64,000 nt of DNA from Membranipora membranacea (taxonomy: Eukaryota; Bryozoa; Gymnolaemata; Cheilostomatida; Membraniporidae). Shown piece after piece: positions 1 to 11,470 of this stretch (positions are counted from its first letter, which is position 1; every line of letters starts with the position of its first letter). The stretch covers positions 1,986,001-2,050,000 of the forward strand of contig OU612065.1 in NCBI GenBank assembly GCA_914767715.1. The letters run 5' to 3'. Under the pieces are notes generated by a model. That model was given only the letters and a program-made list of their open reading frames with translations, was not told the DNA's origin and did no database searches. The translations under genes and the position numbers were made by a program.

Positions 1-68
1 TATTATGTAGTAATGACATTTGTAGATGCAGTTATTATTTTTACTATTGCTGTTTATAAGTATCATTA

Positions 69-79
69 TTTATTTATTA
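69..79 (-). promoter_or_regulatory. possible polyadenylation signal for CMPK2-like gene
   Basis: AATAAA motifs are present on the minus strand about 190 bases beyond the stop codon of the CMPK2-like gene. The spacing suits a 3' UTR end, but the region is AT-rich and the motif could be chance. Confidence 0.3.
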
Positions 80-264
80 TTTAATATTTATTGGGATTTA
101 TGAGTTTGTATCATTATGAGTACTGTGACTGATAATTTTGAAATTTTTGTTCTGGGTGCCATAATAGATATATCTATATATATCTAGCATAATATTAGTT
201 TAAATCACATACATTTTTTTGTGAATAAACGGTAAACAATCTCCATTTATGTATCAATTATGTA

Positions 265-3200
265 TCACCACCAAAAAGGCTTATCGTGACTGTCTTCTAT
301 ACCCACTGATATAAAGTTCTCGTCTGAACTGATGCTGCCATTTCCCTCATTGTTCTCACTCAATGTACTGTGCTGTGACGGCATATCACTAGCAGGACAC
401 ATGGGATCCACCGACCTCATACATGTAATACCCTGACCATGCAGCTTATCCACCACCAGTGTTGGTATCACATCTGTCTTCGATTTTCTGATACCAACAT
501 GAATCCAGCTGTCATCACTCATACGCTTCAGTGCACTGTCTTTTCTATGAAAATAAATTAGAACTGGTGGTAAGCTATTAGCACATATGGTCTATTGGTT
601 AGATAACTGAGTTAGCATTTTACAAAGTCTTTTTCAGACAAGATTGCAAGGAATTGTCCTTTCACCCAACAAGGGTTGGCGACTCTCACAACATAATTAT
701 ATTGGGCTATTGTTATGTCATTTTGATCAAAACAATGAACTCATTGGTCAAAGTATGTGTATCATGATTGAACACATTGGTATTATCAATTTATGGTCAG
801 GAATAATGGCATATAAATCTCAGCAAAAAACCTCTTTGGTTCACTTGCCTGATTAAATAGTTATATTATGACACAATGGATATCTGGTGAAATTGTTGTT
901 ATCATAATGGGTGGAGTGAGGAAGATGAGCTGAAGGTCTTTATCTTCAAGTTTTTAGCGATGGAATCATATACATCATACATATTTTACGTGACGACATA
1001 TTTAATGTATTATCACCCTACAATTATAGCAAAGTGATGGCGGCGAGAATATGAATTATTGAGCGACCCTTGTACTCGATCGCTGCGCTTGTCTCAATTT
1101 GCTCGGTCTGTATTTGAGTAGTACTTGATAAACTTACAGTTTTTGTTTGCCAGTTTTGCAACCACTTTTCTGGAGTAGGAACACTACAACATCTGGTTTG
1201 AGTAAGCCATCAGGCCACTGGTAGACTGAATGGTACTTAGGTGGAAGGTTACTCTGACCTTTATGTATTTCAGAAGCTATCAAACTTGCGGCAGTATTAG
1301 ACCAGTACCTACAAATTATTACAGAGTATTTTTTATACACAAATACAACTTGATCTTGATTTTATGTTGCTGATATTTGAAACAAACAGAACAACAAGCT
1401 CCTATTACAGAGGCTCAAACAGGTGTAGCCAGAGCTTTGCAAGAGTGTTTTCACGATGAATTGATGAAAATTAAATTCTCCTTGTTTGCAATGAGTAGCA
1501 ATTAATGGTTCAGAATCAGCAATTAAATGAGAATGAAATTGTAAATTTTTAAGTTCTCTGAAAAGACCTTTATTATGCCAAACACTAATTTATATTAAAG
1601 AGATACTTGAAGGATCACGTCTTACTGGCCTTCAAATTTCCCCTAAGACAGACAAAACACAACTGGCAATTCTCTGGAGGTGTCCATGTGATGAAATTGC
1701 ATAAGACGCCTCACATGGTTGGTTATGTTCTCAGTCCATCTCCATCCTTCTGGATAGAAGGTATATCAGTGGTTTATTTCACGTAGCAATAATGGTATCT
1801 CAATATTGAAAGGCAAGGCCTTTTTTGGGAGAAAATAAATTTCTGTTCAAGCCGTGCAGATGGCACCTCAAATTCCCGAAAAGCAAAGAGGAGAAAACTT
1901 CCAACTTTAATCAGTTAATTCCTCATCAAGCCAGTGACCCTCCCTGATGAATTTACAGCTAGTTTCCACTGACCGATGTGACAAGCCTTGTTGGGTGGGG
2001 CCTTGTCAATAAGGCTAGCACAAATCATCACACTCCTATTAGGATGATCCTCTAAAGTCTCAGATCAACACCTGTCAGGGTAACACATTCTACCAAAATA
2101 ATTGAAAAGTATGCGAGCCTGAAGAAGTTTAGCTTCCGTCGTTAATCTATCTCTTTGCTAACTATATTTTAAAACTTTGTTGAAAATAAAACACTTTTTC
2201 ATACAGACGCACATATGTACGCACATACGTACGCATATACATACGCACATACGTACGCACATACATGCACACGGATTTACTGTTTTCTCTTACTTTCTCA
2301 CAATGACAGATGTTTGAGTGGATTGATGAGCTATCAGTGAGGCCTGGATGTAGTCAGCGATGGTTTTGAACGCTGCTTGTAATACGGAGGAGTGCTGAAC
2401 TTTAACTTTCATTTGTCTCAGGCACTCTGGTGTGTTTTGGTAGTAATCTGCTCCTAACATTTTACCTACTGCCACTGCCATCTCTAAATAACAGGAGAAA
2501 ATCTTCTACAGAGGAACAGGCCTAGACAAAATATATTGCTATCACGCTTTTGTATTTATGCAATCCATACTATGCTGACATGAGTACATAATTTCAAACG
2601 GAAACAGGTGAAATGGTCGATATCATGGTGGTATACCACCTACTATTAATGACCAGACAAGAAAACTGATAATAATAGTCTCGTCAAGTTCCACTTTGGT
2701 GCCCATCGTGTGTGTTGGTAAAAATAAAATATATTATACACCTTGCCTATGTGGTGAATAATGAGGATACAAACCTTCAGAGTGAGATCCTTCTATGGAT
2801 ATAACTGGATGCCTGTCACCATCATTTTTACAGCGATAGTTTTCAAACTTGTTCCCTGGGGCAAAATTATCCTTAAATATCGTGTACAGTTCACTACATA
2901 CTGGGACTTGATCTTTAAACTAAAAGTGAAAACCAACAGGCTAGTCAGGCACACCAACCCCATACTGTAGTGTGGGAGTACTGAGTGATCCAACTACTTT
3001 AAACATGTGAAGTCAGCTAGACAAAAGATGTTGTTGTTGTCATTCTGGTGGGATGATATATATATATATATATATTATACTGTTTGGTGACTAATGCCTA
3101 CCTGATAAAGCATGTTGAGCACTTGAGATAAGTCTTTGTATACTGCATTGTTTGTAGCATGTAGAAAAGCAGGATGTATGGCTGGCTGTTTGATGGAGAC

Positions 3201-3725
3201 CAGTTTCTCCTGGAGTTCTGTATATTCCCCCTGTACAAGTACCACATTGGGAATCGTCAGACCATTCTCCATCACGACTCCTCTGAAGAAGGCGGCTTGC
3301 TCATACTTGACAGCCAGGCTGTATATAATCATACCGTGGTTTCTAACCTTATAATCAGACGGTATTAGAATAGTGTATCCTCTCTCAAAGTGATATGGTC
3401 GTCCAGGGAAATAAGAGAAGTTCCTGTGAATTTTACAGCACGGAAACAGGTGACGTAGGTCACAGAGCAGCTTGTGGTTGGCTAGGTCATTTTCCAGACG
3501 GTTGGTTACTTTGTTTAGGGGGTTGTTCCCAGTGATAGAATAGAAACATGTTCCCTCTGGTAGATTTACAGTGAAATCAGACACCGCATGTAAGCCATCG
3601 CTTGACTTTGCGTAGCTGGCGTCACAGAAGTATATGAGACCTTGGTCTGTCTCTATAGCAGATATACACTCCAACCAGTTAACCTCATCATCACCCTCAG
3701 ATAGAGTATCAATGACGATTTCCAT
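265..3725 (-). CDS. CMPK2: CMPK2-like mitochondrial UMP-CMP kinase 2, probably catalytically dead
   Basis: Five exons read on the minus strand: 3102-3725, 2775-2919, 2294-2483, 1138-1308, 265-544. All splice phases agree (0, 1, 2, 2) and give 469 aa; human CMPK2 is about 449 aa. Family landmarks are visible: the long N-terminal domain (residues 1-208), a VISIEG strand at 248-252, the stretch TPECLRQ, IADYIQASLIA, YWSNTAASLIASE, and LPP..H.VYQWP..LLKPD at 341-359. Known family role: phosphorylation of dCMP/dUMP in mitochondria; in vertebrates it is induced by interferon and sits beside viperin, which is not seen here. Odd: no Walker A Gly-Lys-Ser/Thr follows IEG (the sequence reads GSHSEE), the Asp-Arg before Tyr-Trp is Arg-Lys, and the arginine-rich LID is replaced by a short KSGCKTGKQKL stretch. 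A C-terminal tail of about 84 aa matches nothing I know. A plausible splice acceptor lies just before the first ATG, so an upstream exon with a transit peptide may exist. Confidence 0.85.
2206..2274. repeat. imperfect tandem repeat of ACATACGTACGC type
   Basis: About 69 bases of interleaved CACATACGTACGC-like units lie in the intron between CMPK2 exons 3 and 4. This is a simple purine-pyrimidine alternating repeat. Confidence 0.8.
3057..3077. repeat. (TA)n microsatellite
   Basis: A run of about ten TA units in the first CMPK2 intron, just beyond the exon 1 donor. Confidence 0.85.
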
Positions 3726-4724
3726 AACTAAAAGTTTAGAAATAAGTATCCTTGATTTTTTGCAAGTGTATCTTTGAGATGTGTGCACAATATGATTCTA
3801 AATGTTATTATTATGTCTGGCTTTTGTTATGTTCAGAATCAGAGTATGAGCTCACACTTGATATGGACCAAACAATCCAAAATCCTTTAAAGCTAATTCT
3901 GATCTATCATACTCACTAAAATTATCCAATATTGCAGTTGTTACTGTAGTGCAGTGCTCTGCTTATGACTAGGAGGTAGCAGATGCTACGGTGTCACAAC
4001 CTCAGCCACAGATTGACGTTCTTGCACTTTAATCAACTGTAATAGGCTTAAGCCTCACTATCACGCTGTCTTCTCATGCACAATGAAGGCTTGGCTTGTA
4101 TTTTTAGCTTTGTTCTTATCACAGAGTAAACGTATATCTCCTAATCCTGTTTTGTTATTGTTTTAGATATTGATATTATCATGCAGGCTACCAGTGTTAT
4201 GACACCGTCATTATCTGCAGGCAGTCAGCTGATGCAAGCATAATTTACAGTTAAAGTGTTTGTAAAGAAACAGGTTTCTTGGTATCATTTTTGAGCTTGA
4301 AATCAGATTAAGACAGCTATCACACATGCATTTGCATATAAAATTAATCATCAGGGTTATTTGGTCTGGTAGGTTTGGGGATTATAAGTTAACCACATTG
4401 AGTTGCCTACTCATGCACCGCCCAACTAGTCCAGGCGATTTGTGATGAGCCTGTTATTGGGGAAATACTGTAATGTTAGTCACTATTGTGGTTAGATAAC
4501 AACTTTTGCAAATAAATGACGAAGTCACTCACAAGTCTGTCTGATGACATAAAAGTTCAAAAGAAAGTTCTATAATTTGTATACACACTATTTGATGAGT
4601 TGAGACCGCTAATCAAAACAACCTTTATATCTGTTATGAGATATACCTCATACCAGCAAATCTCATACCAGTAAAATTAAAAAAAAAATTTATCTAATAG
4701 TCACCAACTTTCAACTTATGGTAA
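3726..4724. other. spacer upstream of CMPK2-like gene, nothing recognised
   Basis: About 1 kb of AT-rich sequence that should hold the CMPK2 promoter and any 5' leader exon. I see no reading frame, repeat or RNA gene I can support. Confidence 0.5.
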
Positions 4725-6093
4725 TGTCAAAGACCGATCCGAATATCGACATATCATATACCGTTGGAAAGCTGCCGAGCTACTGAAAATGAATACCTGA
4801 ACAAAAACTTGATTCGATGACATTGTGTCATTTTAGGGAGGAAATGAGGCAGAAAATGCTCTTTTTGTCAATGCAGATTGAGCCGTCAAATTAATAGCAA
4901 CAAATTTCAAATCAGGTGGAATGTATACTTAGAGATTGCGTTCATCGTAAAATTTGATTTTCTTTGATATATGACTAGTCTAAATTGACTTTTCCGTCAC
5001 GCCATACAACGCATTTTTTATGTGAAGCCATGAAAATATGTGAAATTTCAATCATTAATTCACAACAGATCATAGACTCGAATCAAAATTAATTATGATT
5101 TTCTCTTAGAGTACTCTTCAAATGTCATACACATTGACTTTCAAAAAATTAGCTTGCATATTGCAATGACAGGTAGACTCTCGAATATGGCTAATATCTT
5201 CGCCACCTTTGCAAAACGCCAAACATGCTGTCCAAATAACCATTATTGTGGCCAAACAAAGTTTTTTTGAAAGTTCTCACATACGAAGCCGCTTTCATTA
5301 TCCATGCTGCACACAGGAAATGCCAACATAATTTTTCATTGCATCTTCGTTTTTCTTGCATTTAACGCAAAAGAATGCCAAATAACAGCTATTTTTAGGG
5401 ACTTTTGAGGTCTTTTTAGGGACTTTTGAGGTGTTTTTTGGCATTCTTTTGCGTTAAATTCAAGAAAAATGAAGATGCAATGAAAAATTATGTTGGCATT
5501 TCTTGTGTGCACCATGGTTAATGAAAGCAGCTTCGTATGTGAGAACTTTCAAAAAAACTTTGTTTGGCCACAATAATGGTTATTTGGACAGCACGTTTGG
5601 CATTATGCAAAGGCGGCGAAATTATTAGCTGTATTCGAGAGTCTTCTGTCATTGCAATATGCAAGCTAATTTTTTGAAAGTCAATGTGTATGACATTTGA
5701 CGAGTACTCTAAGAGAAAATCATAATTAATTTTGATTCGAGCCTATGATCTGTTGTGAATTAATGATTGAAATTTCACATATTTTCATGGCTTCACATAA
5801 AAAATGCGTTGTATGGCGTGACGAAAAAGTCAATTCAGACTAGTCATATATCAGAGAAAATCAAATTTTATGATGAACGCAATCTCTAAGTATACATTCC
5901 ACATGTTTTGAAATTTGTTGCAATTAATTTGACTCCTCCATCTGCATTGACAAAAACAGCGTTTTTTGCCTCATTTCCTCCCTAAAATGACACAACGTCA
6001 TCGAATCAAGTTTTTGTTCAGGTATTCATTTTCAGTAGCTCGGCAGCTTTCCAACGGTATATGATATGTTGATATTCGGATCAGTCTTTGACA
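4725..6093. repeat. 1.37-kb long inverted repeat (foldback-type element)
   Basis: Two arms of about 660 bases, 4725 to about 5384 and about 5434 to 6093, are reverse complements with scattered mismatches, roughly 93-95% identical by eye. Outer ends read TGTCAAAGAC and GTCTTTGACA. The spacer of about 50 bases holds two 21-bp tandem copies (5392-5433). No reading frame of note is inside and no clear target-site duplication flanks it. It could be a foldback transposon or MITE, or an inverted duplication; transcription would give a very long hairpin RNA. Confidence 0.9.
5392..5433. repeat. two 21-bp tandem copies in the inverted-repeat loop
   Basis: The unit TTTTTAGGGACTTTTGAGGT plus one base occurs twice in a row (5392-5412, 5413-5433) at the centre of the long inverted repeat. 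The second unit differs at its last base. Confidence 0.85.
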
Positions 6094-6094
6094 C

Positions 6095-6565
6095 CTAAAT
6101 TAGCTAAGCTTTGGTACATCGGACTTATACGTTCTAATCTGGAATACAGCTCTCCTGTTTTATTCACCACAAACGACTATGTCAAAAAAAGAATTTTTTA
6201 AAATTGAGAATAGATGTTTGAAAATTATAGACTATAACAGTTCTAAAGATAACACTCGAAAGACCTACAACATCCCTGTTTTAACTTAGCGTTTCGAATA
6301 TTTGTATCTGCTGACGTTTTATAAAATTGTTGATAGTTTAGTCCCAATAATTGATACCAATCTGCTCCCCGAGAAATTAACTAGTGAAACTCGGCTTGCT
6401 AAAAGTTCCGGGTTTAGACTATCCAAGGAAAATTTTAGATTTGCTTTGGCTAATTTCGGTACTCAGAAGTTTAACGAATTACCCAATCATGTTAAGCTGA
6501 GTCAACCCCCCCTTGCTTCATTCAAAAGTGCCACTCGGAGCCACGTCGTCAAACTTCTAAATTAA
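6095..6565 (+). mobile_element. decayed non-LTR retrotransposon, 3' end of reverse transcriptase
   Basis: Translation shows the typical C-terminal tail of a LINE ORF2: KLAKLWYIGLIRSNLEYSSP, then a frame change and CLKIIDYN, IPVL, an in-frame stop, LYLLTFYKIVDSLVP, and a final segment ending SFKSATRSHVVKLLN. At least one frameshift and two stops show it is dead. It starts right at the edge of the long inverted repeat. Clade not assignable by eye (CR1/L2/Jockey-like). Confidence 0.75.
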
Positions 6566-7336
6566 TGAGTCAGTTCTTATCATTTATTTTTAACCTACTG
6601 CTGCATTGTTCTAACTTTTCATTTCCTAGCTATTGTGTATTAACTTGTGTAATGTTTTACTGCTAATTAATGTCTGTGTGTACTTTGCCTACTTTGTAAT
6701 TTTACCTGTCATTGTTCTTGATTTTTGGTTACATATCTTTTTAATTCTACACCATATTTTTATCAATTTTTCTGTTTTCTGGGTACAAGTTCTAAGGACT
6801 TATTCTTCTCCAGAATAAACATGGAATGTATATATAAAGCTATAAGCTATCTAAACCTGATCTACATCACAATAATATATCTGGGAAAACATGGGAAAAA
6901 GGAGTCAATTGAGAGATAGAGAGACATATTTCTGTTTGTATACATGATACAAATCACGATTCATTACATGGCATCTCACTTCAATTAACTTAATTTCTTA
7001 TTAATTATATTCTAACTCGTCAATAAAAAAAACAAACCTATACAATAGATCCTTGATCTTTGGCACATGAGAACAGGTGATAGATGTCAGGACGCAAAGT
7101 CTAAAATGTCCTTTATTAGTGGATTGTGATAAGAAGATGTTTGCCCCTTTTCCCATTTCTCATCATCACTAGGGTGTAATGTATGTGATAAGATGGGGAT
7201 TTTCACCAAACTGTCACAGATAAGCCTCAGGCTATTAATATATAGTGCTGAGACTTGTTGTGTAATTTCTTATATCTCTGCATTGCTCCGAAAGCAGTCT
7301 CTGTCGCTCCGACAGAATGGAGAAATCATCACCATA
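6566..7336. other. spacer and TIMM22 3' UTR
   Basis: AT-rich, no gene seen. It contains the likely 3' UTR of TIMM22; an AATAAA on the minus strand lies at 7112-7117. Confidence 0.5.
7112..7117 (-). promoter_or_regulatory. likely polyadenylation signal of TIMM22
   Basis: AATAAA on the minus strand, about 220 bases past the TIMM22 stop codon. Position is typical; not otherwise tested. Confidence 0.4.
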
Positions 7337-8352
7337 TCAATGTCCTCTTAGATAATAATCGATGACAGTAGAGAAGGCAGCAAACCCTGCAGCACCCAGA
7401 ACAGCAGCTTGTGGTCCAGCTAAAAATAGAGCCAACCCTTAATCCTTTTCAGTTAAAAACCAACGCCAGATTAAATTTCAAAGTATATGGGCAGGCAGGC
7501 TAAGGGCAAAGAGCAAGAATCAATATGCACACATCTTTGCAATTGAATTTTCGAGAGATTGTCCTAATTTTCTAATTTTGTGTCCATAAAACTACAGCTC
7601 GCTTACCTCTAAAGCCGAGTATACCTCCAACAATTGCTCCAGATATAGTTCCGTTGGCTAATTCACTTTTACCTCGATACTGTAAAGATTCTCAATATGA
7701 TTGAATGGGGAATAAGGTGAATAATAATACTCAAACTGAAGAAATGGAAAAAAAAACGAAACTTCAAAAATTATTATTTACTCAAGTTCGGAAAGATCAG
7801 AGATCAACTTACAGTCTCAACCAAGCATTCTGTCCCAGCAAACATCATGCCAACCACAGCAAAGTTTTTACCATACGATGCAGAGCGAGATTTAGCCTCT
7901 CTTATGTACTCTCTCGTGGTCGGTGGTTTATCAGACGCCGTCGAATATGTCGACATCGGATCAATACTGGCTGTGAATATTCCAAATATGACACCGATTC
8001 CGAATCCTACCAAAATAAAACCTAGGGGTAGCGGAAAAGAATTTCGCACAAACATAGGTTATACATAAACTTCTCAAAAGTGAACAAATATTTCCATCAA
8101 CTGACGATACAGATTATAGAAAGAAGGTTGTGCTGACATACCAGCCACACAGCTGAGAGCAGACTTGAAGGCGCAGCTCTCAAATGCTGCCTGCACCATT
8201 AGCTCTTCTTTCGGTCTGGTATCCTTAATCATTGTCCAAGTCTCGATATATCTCTGAGATCGTTGTTTCTTTGGGCCCATGAGCCTCTGCATCACTACAT
8301 CAAAGTCTTGTGATTTGAGCTGTTTGACATAATCCTCATCTGTGTTTGCCAT
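7337..8352 (-). CDS. TIMM22: mitochondrial import inner membrane translocase subunit Tim22
   Basis: Four exons on the minus strand: 8142-8352, 7813-8021, 7607-7679, 7337-7419, phases 1, 0, 1, encoding 191 aa (human is 194 aa). Family hallmarks: FESCAFKSALSCVAG, then GFGIGVIFGIFTASID, SYGKNFAVVGMMFAGTECLVE, YRGKSELANGTISGAIVGGILGFR, and a C-terminal FAAFSTVIDYYLR. The two conserved cysteines of the intramembrane disulfide (in ESCAF and TECLVE) are present, as are four glycine-rich membrane segments. The protein forms the channel of the TIM22 carrier translocase, which inserts multi-pass carrier proteins into the inner membrane. ATG at 8352 opens the frame and every donor and acceptor is canonical. 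I see no defect; it looks functional. Confidence 0.96.
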
Positions 8353-8933
8353 GATATTTCTTCCTCTTGATTAACCCTAATTTGATCTTTTTTCTACCTT
8401 TCCCTCGAATGGTCAAGCTAAAAATAAAAGAGATATAGTCTATCTAATCTATCTTAGATACGGTAGGTAAGTGGGGATCTGCACCAACTTAGCTGTTGGT
8501 AATGGCGTTCCGCATTAACCACTACCGAAAACCAGCTTAAACAATATTTAAAGTATGACCTTAAAGACCTGGGAGTTATGAATACCTATTGAAGACTAAT
8601 GTTGTAATTAGAATGCCTGATCAGCTGGTTTGTGTCAATAATCAACCTAGATATGTGGCAATTGAAGAAACGCCACTGCCTTAGAACCAAGCATATAAGG
8701 GTCCCTATCACTCTGGCATTTCCTTGTTTTATTTTGAATAAAACAATACACCACACTAATAACTGAAGTGTGTTGAATGGTCCAATGACATAACCATAAA
8801 AATATTATATAATCTAGACTGGAGGCTGATTGTTATTTGATACAGGCTAAGGACTTTTCCTTTTATAAAGGCTATCATTAGGAATACCTAAAAATCTTAA
8901 TTCAGTCCACCACCCCCTCCACGCCCTCTATAG
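8353..8933. other. TIMM22 upstream region, nothing recognised
   Basis: About 580 bases of AT-rich DNA between the TIMM22 start and the hAT-like element. It should contain the TIMM22 promoter. I see no coding signal. Confidence 0.5.
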
Positions 8934-9688
8934 CATGGGTGGGCAACCATTTTGTGAAAAGGCCAGCTTTTACGCAGGCGCAACTCAAAAGGCCGCAACA
9001 TATTTTTGCAGATATAAAAATGGAATTTTGCCAGGATTTCATACAATCTAAAACAGATTGATGTGTAAAAACTGTGGTATGATACGATGCATCAAAATTG
9101 ATTTTTTGTGACATTATGATCCAATGATTTCTGGGATTTGGTTGTGTCATGCCTGTACCCCGTGTGTAGTTTCATGTATATGGCAAAAAGCAGGGTAGGT
9201 GCGGGAGCGTGCTGTAGCGCCCTCCGGCAAGGGGAAATTTTCGCAAATGTTTGTGAAATGTGAGGCAAATCTGGAACATTTCAGCAAAAATGCAGGAGCA
9301 CTTGTAACATGACACCATTTTGATACAAATCTGCCTCTCTTGTTCCAAATGAGTTTTTTAAATTACTATAATATGGTGGAACAATGCTATGTTATTTCAA
9401 CATTCCAAGGTCATAGTTCTGAGTTATTTTGAAAATAATGCACTTGAAAAGCAGTTTGTACCAGAACAGTGGAGGTTTATATGCAGAATGGCTTGAGAAG
9501 CTTAGATAGTCATGGCTAATAAACAATGGCCACTACATACTGTGCTTACAGAGCACTATGCATACTTGGATACCAACATAACGAATCGGGAATAAAAATT
9601 AATATGTAATAACTTTAAAAGGCATAGGGCCGCAAATGATTACCCATTAGGCCACACTGGCAAAAATGCCGCAGGTAGCCAACAGCTG
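8934..9688. mobile_element. non-autonomous hAT-like DNA transposon
   Basis: The left end reads CATGGGTGGGCAACC; the reverse complement of the right end reads CAGCTGTTGGCTACC. These resemble hAT termini of the CAGGGGTGGGCAACC type and agree at about 10 of 15 positions. The element is flanked by CTCTATAG (8926-8933) and CTCTATGG (9689-9696), an 8-bp target duplication with one mismatch, the length expected for hAT. Interior of 755 bp holds AAAAGGCCGCAA-type subterminal words and no transposase frame. Confidence 0.75.
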
Positions 9689-9696
9689 CTCTATGG

Positions 9697-10498
9697 CAAT
9701 ATGAAATTCAAATGCAAGATAAGAGTCTGTCTATCCTCAAGTCAAAAGAATTGGAAAATGTTTATTGCAGGCAGAAAAGTATCATTCTGAGTAGGGATCA
9801 CATATGATACAATGTCCCTCACATTCACCTGTTATTGTAGCGAATGGCCGGTCAATCCCTTCCCAAATAGGGCTTAAACCCCTCAAAAATGTCTCAATTT
9901 CATCTGGGGAAGGCCACCGTACCCATACCCATTGGTGCTTGGCTGGATTGGCAAGACCTGATTCTGCTAAAAAAGAATTTCAAATGTCAGCAGAATCAAC
10001 CATCCAAGAGGTTGGTATGGGTGGTTGAATTTAAAAAAAAACAGGGCGGTCGTCAATCAATGGGGTTTGTAGACAAGTTGTGTATTGAATTTTAATTTTA
10101 ATAACCATCACATATTTTGGAGTTACCAAGCTTCACATAAAGTTAAGGCAACTCCAATGTTACGTGTTGGAGTAATAAGGTATAAATAAAATGACTTAGC
10201 CAGAAACCAGTAAGTCACATCGCGGCAAACAGATTGTGCAGGCTACTATCATATCTTGTACTGAGGAATCATATATTACCTTTGTACCAACTACATTCTT
10301 ATATTCATATTTAACCTATCATATTGTGGATCCTTAAGAAAAGGGATTACTGTACATATATACTTATATTATAGTATACTTATATATACTTATGAGGACA
10401 GCTAGATTACTAATATGAGGATTATATTACTTGTAGAGTTTCCCCAAAGGCTGGCAGCTAGTAGAGAGGACTTGACACTCCACTGATAGCTTTGTACT
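9697..10498. other. spacer with one orphan exon-like segment
   Basis: On the minus strand 9829-9966 is open, is bounded by a good acceptor (TTTTTTAG) and donor (ACAG/GTGAATG), and translates to a Trp-rich segment containing HQWVWVRWPSPDEIETF. I do not recognise it and found no partner exons. It may be a transposon remnant. Nothing else is supported here. Confidence 0.25.
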
Positions 10499-10600
10499 GA
10501 GACGGATCTTGCTTGAGCAAGTTAGAGCCTTGATAGCGCATATGATCACTTCCTTGGCTATCAAGTGAGAGGTCTTGGGTTCGATTCCCACTCTCGTCTC
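10499..10600 (+). repeat. tRNA-like sequence, probably SINE head
   Basis: It contains a good RNA polymerase III B box (GGTTCGATTCC) with a short T-arm, a D-arm-like GCTTGAGCAAGTTAGAGC, and outer GAGACG/CGTCTC ends that can pair. An 8-bp CTTGATAG/CTATCAAG stem with a loop of about 21 bases replaces a normal anticodon arm, so it is unlikely to be a working tRNA. A tRNA-derived SINE or tRNA pseudogene fits best. Confidence 0.45.
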
Positions 10601-10681
10601 GAAGGATTTAACCTGGTTTCTTCCTACCAATAAACCACATAACTCAGAACAGCTTCAAACCAACAACTCAACTTATAAGCC

Positions 10682-11065
10682 ATGCGCCAGTTGAAAAGAT
10701 TTGGTTTGAAATCAACTGGACTCAAACTTTTCCATCTCTCGAATATTCGATCAAGGCTAGCATATGCATGCCCAGCATGGACAGGACTGATAATCAGAGT
10801 AGAGAAATCAGCAATAAGAGTAATTAATGCAGATCTAGACTATAAAAGCTGCCTGGAAGCACATAAAATTCCACCATCTCAAAATGCATTGAGCAGAAAT
10901 GCATAAACCACTACCGAACCATACTTGTCAACGAAGACCATCCTCTTCACAAAAACATCGTGAAGAACACCAACCGCAACTAGAGTGTCGTCGGCAGTGA
11001 GAATGCCTCGCAGTAGGACCGAAAAGTTGAAGAGAAGTTTCTTTTTTCAATATGCTCATTGCTAG
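10682..11065 (+). mobile_element. LINE reverse transcriptase C-terminal remnant
   Basis: The frame from 10682 reads LKRFGLKSTGLKLFHL, SRLAYACPAW, KSAIRVINADLDYKSCLEAH, matching the conserved end of LINE ORF2 (the EYACPVW and RALRII region). A stop at about 10904 is followed in another frame by ILVNEDHPLHKNI. It is 5'-truncated and broken. A short A-rich stretch and AATAAA at about 11218 could be the element's 3' end. Confidence 0.7.
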
Positions 11066-11470
11066 CAAATAGTTCTGTCTTACTTTTTCAGATAATTTTT
11101 TGCCTCATTTCATGTAGATCTCCAGTCTAATTTTTCTTTTCAATTTATTTCTATATTGTACCACATTTTTTACAATTATTTTCACTCCAAGGCATCAAAC
11201 TTTCTGAATTATAGGAACAAATAAAGCCTATCCTATATATACACTGCCCACTAAGCTAGTCTAAAGGATGATCATCATATGGGGTCTTGAGCACCAGTTA
11301 GTCTGTTATTTGTACCTTGATTTTTACCTTGATGAGTCTATGTATATATCGGGCTTTATTTATTGATAACTAATCTTTTGATAATAAAATAAAAAAATCT
11401 ACTAATCCAGCGCCAGCCTCTGCTGTGACTTGAGAAACTGTTTTTCTCGTATGCCGTTTAACATTTCCGG
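11066..11470. other. spacer, nothing recognised
   Basis: AT-rich sequence between two LINE remnants; it probably includes their 3' tails. No gene seen. Confidence 0.4.

Noticed and set aside
3726-3788. Upstream extension of the CMPK2-like protein as a mitochondrial transit peptide
   Set aside because: The in-frame codon at its start is GTG, not ATG, and a plausible splice acceptor lies just before the ATG at 3725.
10427-10630. 67-aa minus-strand frame with GIEPKTSHL
   Set aside because: It is the reverse translation of the tRNA-like/SINE sequence, a common artefact.
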